Shown here: piece by piece, positions 57,791-64,000 of the stretch
Position numbering within the stretch: the first letter of the stretch is position 1
Layout of the letters: each line of letters opens with the position of its first letter
Assembly: GCF_008831285.2 (NCBI RefSeq)
Contig: NC_045151.1
Coordinates: 3,965,544-4,029,543 of the forward strand
Length of the DNA stretch: 64,000 bases
Source: Nymphaea colorata
Lineage: Eukaryota; Streptophyta; Magnoliopsida; Nymphaeales; Nymphaeaceae
Reading direction: 5' to 3'
The notes under the pieces: model-generated
Told to the model about the DNA's origin: nothing
The model's input: the letters and a program-made list of their open reading frames with translations, nothing else
The model's database searches: none
Translations under genes and position numbers: made by a program

Positions 57791-60700
57791 ATGGCACGTA
57801 CTAGAGGAGGAAATGCTAGAGGCAGAGGACCTCGCAGCACTAGGAGTCGAAATGTGGAGACTCGTTCTACCAGAACTGGGACACCTGTTGGAAATAATCA
57901 ACAACAACAAGCGTTCATCATGAACACATTGCATATGATGACGGGAGTGATGCAGGGTCTGGTGCAGAATGCTTCTACAGGAGGAACTAGTACAAACACA
58001 AACGGAACGACAATTGGTGAGGCAAGGGGAGTAACTCACCAACAGTTTATGAGTTTGCATCCTCCGAAGTTTTATGGGAAAGGCACTGCGGACGATGCCG
58101 AAGAATGGATAAAGGAAACAGAGGAGATCTTTACCACCTTGGAAGTGCCCGACAACAAGAAGGTTCGGTATGGAACCTTTATGCTAAAAGGAGATGCTAA
58201 GGAATGGTGGTGGACGCAACGTGAGGTGAAGTTCGCGAATTACGAAGCAACCTGGGGAGAATTCAGGGAGGCCTTCGCACATGCCTACATCCCAACCTTC
58301 ACACGAGAGAAACGCATGCAAGAATTCCTGGACCTTCAACAAGGGAGTCTGAGTCTGCACGAATACATCGTCAAATTCAGACATTTGGAAAAATATTGCC
58401 CCCATGTGTATGTTACTGATGCGGACCGAGCAAATAAGTTCGTCAGAGGACTTAAAGACGGGTTGCAGAACCAAGTAATTAGTAGTCGTCCGAGAGATCT
58501 AGACGACGCTATCGACATGGCCACACGTCTGGAGGAGGGCTGGAACAGGATGCAAGGGACAGATAGGAAGAGTGAATCTCTGCGACCCAGGTCGAGACCT
58601 GACATGTTTAAGAGAGGGCGCAGTGACAGGGGAAACCAAGGGGACAGATTCAAGAGACAGAGGCCATCAACATCCAGGGGGGACGGTGAATGCCCCAAGT
58701 GTCATCGCCAACATCCTGGTAAACCATGTTATAGAGATATCGGAGCATGTCTTTACTGTGGAGCACAAGGTCATTTTATTCGTGAGTGCCCAAAGAAGAA
58801 AGAGGCAGAGCAGAGGCGTGGTGCAACCAATCAGCCAGTAGAAAAGAAGGTACCTGGCAGAGTTTACGCAACCACGGTTGAAGAGTTGAAACCTACTGAC
58901 ATGATTGAAGGTACCCTTCTTGTACAATCTCATTGGGCTCATGTTTTGTTTGATTCTGGAGCATCGCATTCTTTTGTTTCTAAGAGTTTTGCTGAACTTT
59001 TAAAGTTAGAAAGAAAGAATATGCCTTATCAATTGTTAGTTGCTACACCTATGGGAAACAAAGACACATGCAGAATGTATTTAGAAGATGTGAAAATAGA
59101 AATACATGAACATTTATTACCAGCACAGTTGGTGGTAATGAATATGTTGGGGTATGACGTAATCCTAGGAATGGATTGGTTATACCATCACTACGCAACG
59201 ATAGATTGTAGAAAAAAGAAGTTGAAGATTCAATTGGAGAATGGTCAAAAGATCGAATTTAGTGTAAAAACGCCCCAAGATCAAAGAAAGCTAGTTGTCT
59301 CGGCGGTTAAGGCAAGAAAATACATGAAAAATGGGTGCACTGCATATTTGGTTAGCATGGATGCAATCGAGCAGAAATTAAAACCCATTAGTGAGGTGCG
59401 TACGGTGAAGGACTACGCAGACGTGTTTCCTGAAGATTTACCCGGATTACCTCCTATACGTGAGGTGGAGTTTGGCATTGAATTGATACCAGGAACGGCA
59501 CCTATTTCTAAGGCTCCATATAGAATGGCACCAGCAGAACTAGAAGAATTAAAGAAACAGATCCAAGATTTGGCCAGCAAGGGATTCATTCGTCCAAGTG
59601 TGTCACCTTGGGGAGCACCGGTCTTGTTTGTGAAGAAAAAAGATGGGTCAATGCGGTTGTGTATTGACTATCGAATGTTGAATCAGGTTACAATCAAGAA
59701 CAAATATCCATTGCCTAGAATCGAAGATTTATTCGATCAATTAAAGGAAGCAAAGGTGTTTGCTAAGATAGACTTGAGGTCGGGATACCATCAATTGCGA
59801 ATTAAGGAAGAAGATATTTCCAAAACAGCATTTCGCACACGTTATGGGCATTATGAGTTTCGAGTGATGCCTTTTGGACTCACAAATGCCCCAGCAGCTT
59901 TTATGGATCTCATGAATCGGATATTTCACGAGTACTTAGACCGATTCGTTATAGTATTCATTGATGATGTGCTAGTATACTCCGAGTGTGAAGCAATGCA
60001 TGCAGCACATCTTGAGTTAGTGATGAGGATATTGAGAGAAAATCAACTGTATGCCAAATATTCCAAGTGTGAGTTTTGGCTAGACAAAGTGAATTTCTTG
60101 GGACATGTAATCTCTAAGGAGGGAGTGGCAGTTGATCCGGCCAAAGTGGAAGCTGTACAACAATGGAATGCGCCAACTAATGTGTCAGAAATCAGAAGTT
60201 TTCTTGGCTTGGCAGGTTACTACAGAAAGTTCATCAAGGATTTTTCGAAAATTGCAACCCCAATGACTAAACTGCTACGAAAAGGAGGGAAATTTACGTG
60301 GACAGAGGATTGTCAGAAGAGTTTTCAGTTGTTGAAAGACAGTTTGACTAGTGCCCCAATTCTAACACTGCCAAATGGGAGGAAAGGATTTGTGGTATAT
60401 ACCGATGCTTCGGGAATAGGATATGGAGCAGTGCTTATGCAAAAGGACAATGTTATAGCTTATGCCTCTAGACAACTGAAACAACACGAGAAAAACTATC
60501 CAACACACGATTTGGAATTAGGAGCTGTGGTATTTGCGCTAAAAATATGGAGACATTATCTCTATGGTGTGGAATTTGAAGTATTTTCTGACCACAAATC
60601 GCTCAAATATTTGTTCTCGCAGAAGGAATTAAACCTAAGACAAAGAAGATGGCTGGAATATCTCAAAGATTACGACTTTGAAATAAGGTATCATCCAGGA

Positions 60701-61555
60701 AAGGCCAATGTGGTTGCCGATGCACTTAGTAGAAAAACGACTGCTAAAGCTAGTGGGCTATTAATGCAGACATGGAATTTGGTGGAAGACTTTGAAAAGT
60801 GGCATCCATTGCGATATGATAATGGAAAGGTGAAATGTGCAGGAATAATTCGAGATAGTTTCCTTGATGAAATTATTGAGAAACAAAAACAGAGCCCGGA
60901 ATATGCGAAGTTGAAACTTGAGTGTCACAAGAAAGAAGAAACTCCTTATTTTGAGGACGAAGATGGATCTGTGTGGTTCAATGGTAGATTGTGGGTTCCG
61001 AATGATCCTGAAGTGAAGAACAAGTTGCTCGAAGAGGCACACAAGACAAGATACACCATACATCCAGGAAGCACAAAGATGTATCAAAATTTAAGGATAA
61101 ACTTCTGGTGGCCAGGAATGAAGAAAGAGATTGCTGAGTTCGTCTCACGATGCTTGGTGTGTCAACAGGTTAAAGTGGAACATCAGAAACCAGGTGGTTT
61201 GATGCAACAGATCGAAATTCCTCAATGGAAATGGGAAGACATTACCATGGACTTCGTAGTGGGGTTACCACGTACTCGACGACAACACGATGCTATTTGG
61301 GTAGTGGTAGACCGCCTAACTAAGTCTGCACATTTTCTTCCGATCAAGATTTCACAATCACTAGAAAGTCTGGCAGATTTGTATGTTGATGAAATTGTGA
61401 GACTTCATGGAATCCCTAAATCAATAATCTCTGACAGAGATCCAAGATTTACATCCAAGTTTTGGCGAAGGTTGCAGGAAGCGTTGGGAACAAAATTGAA
61501 ACTGAGTACAGCATTTCATCCGCAGACAGATGGACAGTCTGAACGAACCATCTAG
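57791..61555 (+). pseudogene. gag-pol: gag-pol polyprotein, interrupted by a TAG codon at 61553
   Basis: Encodes the capsid and the enzymes for reverse transcription and integration. The open frame starts at 57764, but MARTRGG at 57791 is the likelier start. Residues counted from 57764: gag capsid about 95-215; zinc knuckle CX2CX4HX4C at 329-342, with another Cys/His cluster from 310; aspartic protease DSGAS at 397; reverse transcriptase about 585-760 with catalytic Asp 670 and FIDD (734-735); RNase H YTDAS with Asp 881; integrase HHCC zinc site about 1093-1133 and D1163, D1224, E1260 (spacing D-x35-E). The stop follows three codons after that glutamate; relatives normally carry a glutamine there, so a single C-to-T change explains it. 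The frame continues unchanged beyond. All catalytic residues up to the stop look intact. Confidence 0.95.
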
Positions 61556-62287
61556 ACTCTTGAAGACATGTTAAGAGCTTGTGTTTTGCAGTGGAAGGGT
61601 GAATGGGATAAACATGTGAAGTTGGCTGAATTTGCCTACAACAACAGCTATCACTCTAGCATTGGAATGACTCCGTTTGAAGCTCTTTATGGCCGACCTT
61701 GTAGATCACTGTCGTGTTGGACTGAGATAGGAGACAACAAGATTGAGGATCCTTTAGTAATACAACATTATACTGATCAAGTCAACATGATTAGAAAGAA
61801 ATTATTGGCTGCCCAAAGTCGACAAAAGAGTTATGCAGACCAACGACGAAGAGAGCTAGCTTTTGAAGCAGGAGATCATGTTTTTATCAAGATATCACCC
61901 ACTAAAAGTGTTTTTCGATTCGGAAAGAAAGGAAAATTAAGTCCAAGATACATTGCTCCATTCGAGATTCTGGAAAAAGTTGGAGTGGTGGCATATCGAA
62001 TTGCACTTCCACCACAATATATTCATGTTCATCCAGTATTTCATGTGTCGATGCTAAGGAAATATGTACCCGATCCTTCGCATGTGATAGACTACGAAGA
62101 GGTTGATTTGCAAGAGGACGTGCCAACAGATGAAAAGCCACTTCGAATCATTGACCGGAAGGAACATGCGTTGCGAAAGAAGACCATCCCATTAGTTCAA
62201 GTGGAATGGCAACATCATGGCATCAAAGAATGTACGTGGGAACCAGAAGAAGACATGAAAAATAGCTACCCTCAACTATTTCAATAA
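61556..62287 (+). pseudogene. gag-pol: gag-pol, C-terminal part: integrase C-terminus and chromodomain-like tail
   Basis: Same reading frame as the upstream part (no frameshift), 243 codons to TAA at 62285. It carries the usual post-catalytic integrase stretch (FAYNNSYHSSIGMTPFEALY, then GRPCRS), the GPY/F-type module (SPRYIAPFEILEKVG), HPVFHVSMLRKY, and a tail with IPLVQVEW...TWEPEEDM. That tail is the chromodomain-like region chromoviruses use to target chromatin. It would be translated only by read-through of the TAG at 61553. An internal ATG at 61568 exists, but independent translation is not expected. Confidence 0.9.
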
Positions 62288-62322
62288 GGTACGCTAAAAT
62301 TTCGAGGACGAAATTTCTTTTT

Positions 62323-62334
62323 AGGGGGGAAGAA
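62323..62334 (+). other. Polypurine tract
   Basis: 'aggggggaagaa' directly before the 3' LTR; primes plus-strand DNA synthesis. Confidence 0.92.
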
Positions 62335-64000
62335 TGTAAGCCCCACGATTTTCTCTCCTTATCCTTTTCCAACTATCAAGCTTATCAAAGGGAGAGATCT
62401 GTGGAAAAGATAGGGATAAGGGCATATGTAACCACATTTTACAGCAAGGACTTTTCTGTTACCGCAGGCTTAGAGGAGCTCGTCCAACATTAGAAAGAAA
62501 GAGAGAGAGAGAGCGAGTGAGAAACGTTTTCCTTTTTGCTCTCTTCTTGGAACTGAGGCTCGTGGCTGCGGGAAGAGAACCAGAAGCAGGGGTTGCTGCT
62601 GGAAGTTGCTACAAAGTTCAAAGGTATGGGGATTTTCGATCATGAATGGAGCATGAAGCCTGTATATTTTGAGTTTGTATAGATACATATACATGTAGAA
62701 TGAATCCAAGCATGAGGTTCTAGATTCCCGTTCTGCTTATGTTTTACTCGGATTTTCTGTATTACGCTATGGGTGTTCATCCGTGAGAAACCAAACTACA
62801 TTCAATCCTAAAAAAAAAGCAGAGCATGCTTATCTGATATAAAAACACACACACAAAAAAAAGGGGTACGGTCTTTACTGAGGGGTTTCGACTGAAACCC
62901 CCGTTCAGTCATCCCCTCCCGTGAAGAACGAGGCCTCGATTTCCTTTTTCTTCTGCCACGGACGCCGACAGCAGGGGCGTTTTCTTCAATCTTCTTGTTG
63001 CTGGAGAGCTCCAAGAGAAGGGAACACCGTGATGGTTGTAACAGAAGCGGTTTGGGGGAAAACAGTAACCCTCCCGTCGTTCCTCCTTCCCTGCCGGTTC
63101 CTCCACACGTCGCAAGGCAGAGATGAAAAACGGTAGCAGCAGAGGAGGCAGCGGCGGCTAAGAGGGTCGGACGGTCGATTGGAAGCAGCGCACGAAGAAC
63201 CCTAGCGTCAGGGCAGGGGAGGAAGACAATCTCCTCCTCTCTGGTTCGTTCCCCTTTGAGGACGACGAAAGCTTCACCGTCGAGCGAACCATGCGAGGAA
63301 GGAGCCTTGGCGTGAGACAGAGAGATCTCTCTCTGGTTTTGGTCATGGAAGCAAGGTGGAGACTCCACCACCGGACGAACACGAAGACGAGGAAGAGGCG
63401 CTCGTGAGGAGAGAGAAAACGCAGGCGTGAAATGAAGAAAAACGAGCGTGGGCCAAATTTATATCAATGATCAAAAATTTCAAAGCGGGTCCACCTTATT
63501 ATCAAAATTTGAAAAAAAACTGTTATAACTTTTAAGCGTTCATGCCGCAACGTTTTTGCTGAAAACCTCTTCAAAAAGAGGCTTGGGAAAGTGATTTTCA
63601 GCAAAAACCATGCATTTAATACGAAATCACGTTTTGGTACCCCCTGAATTCTTAAAAATTACAAAAAGGGGGTTTTATAAATTAAAAACGACATGATATG
63701 CTATATTACTTTTTGATGCTCTTTGTGGTGTTTAAAATTTCAGAAATATGGTTCTGAAATTAACTTTGGAACCATTAGAGGAGGAAAGTCACGTTTGAGA
63801 ATTTAAATACAAATTTTATTGTTTCAAATAAGGATTATAATATTGCTAATAGAGGTTTCTAGATGCAATGAGTTTTGCTCTATTGCTATTCAGTTAAGAT
63901 TTAAAATAGCTGAATTATTCTGTTTGGAAAACCGAGCCTGAGGGCGGACGGTTTCTGTGAGAGGTACTAGACGATGTCTAGCATTGGTAAACCCTCACTT
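62335..64000 (+). repeat. 3' LTR (first 1666 bp; continues beyond the window)
   Basis: Starts TGTAAGCCCC and matches 55092-56757 almost base for base. About 830 bp and the right-hand target duplication lie outside the window. Confidence 0.93.

Larger units (their letters stand above)
55087..64000 (+). mobile_element. Ty3/gypsy LTR retrotransposon, Tekay-like (chromovirus), right end outside window
   Basis: Order: 5' LTR (55092-57584), PBS (57589-57600), gag-pol frame (57764/57791-62287, one nonsense codon), PPT (62323-62334), 3' LTR (62335 to beyond 64000). RT-RNaseH before integrase defines Ty3/gypsy. The long LTRs, Met-tRNA PBS, single gag-pol frame and the C-terminal chromodomain-like WEPEEDM tail fit the Tekay/Del clade of chromoviruses. 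It is inserted in satellite DNA after 'atcta' (55087-55091), the expected 5-bp target duplication. The total length is projected at about 9.7 kb from the LTR length. Confidence 0.93.

Overview
This is a stretch of plant nuclear DNA made almost entirely of repeats. Three things point to a flowering plant: a decayed TIR-type (TNL) disease-resistance gene exon with an intron donor, a Ty3/gypsy Tekay-like LTR retrotransposon primed by initiator-methionine tRNA, and long AT-rich intergenic DNA full of small inverted-repeat elements and TA/CA microsatellites. Because TNL genes are absent from grasses, a non-grass angiosperm is more likely. The sequence alone does not settle the species. I see no intact host protein-coding gene, rRNA gene or tRNA gene.

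Layout. 1-1615 is an inverted copy of DNA that also occurs at about 10440-12096 and 39005-40693. It ends in a 100-N assembly gap (1616-1715). 1716-5400 holds older, diverged members of the same repeat complex plus a tRNA-derived SINE with target-site duplications (3888-4128). 5510-6006 is a TNL first-exon pseudogene with frameshifts. From about 7000 to 42940 the window is a nested set of segmental duplications. One block at about 7018-14332 recurs at about 35590-42940. A 7.8-kb unit is tandemly duplicated (16271-24042 and 24043-31907). A 4.65-kb unit is tandemly duplicated (30089-34749 and 34750-39403). These blocks carry along a foldback element family, a MITE with long terminal inverted repeats, a LINE remnant and many microsatellites. 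A second 100-N gap (42941-43040) separates them from the next part.

43041-55091 is a clean satellite array with three levels of organisation: roughly 110-bp subunits in both orientations, about 1.21-kb monomers built from about eleven of them, and two monomer types (A and B) that alternate strictly to give a higher-order unit of about 2.43 kb.

The last monomer is broken by a young Tekay-like LTR retrotransposon starting at 55092. It has a 2493-bp 5' LTR, PBS, a gag-pol frame interrupted by one TAG codon just after the integrase catalytic glutamate, a chromodomain-like tail, a PPT, and a 3' LTR cut off by the window end. The two LTRs differ by only three substitutions and one single-base indel over the 1.67 kb visible in both.

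The genes here do not form a working pathway. The strongest novelty candidates are the higher-order satellite with internally inverted subunits and the microhomology-bounded duplication history to its left.
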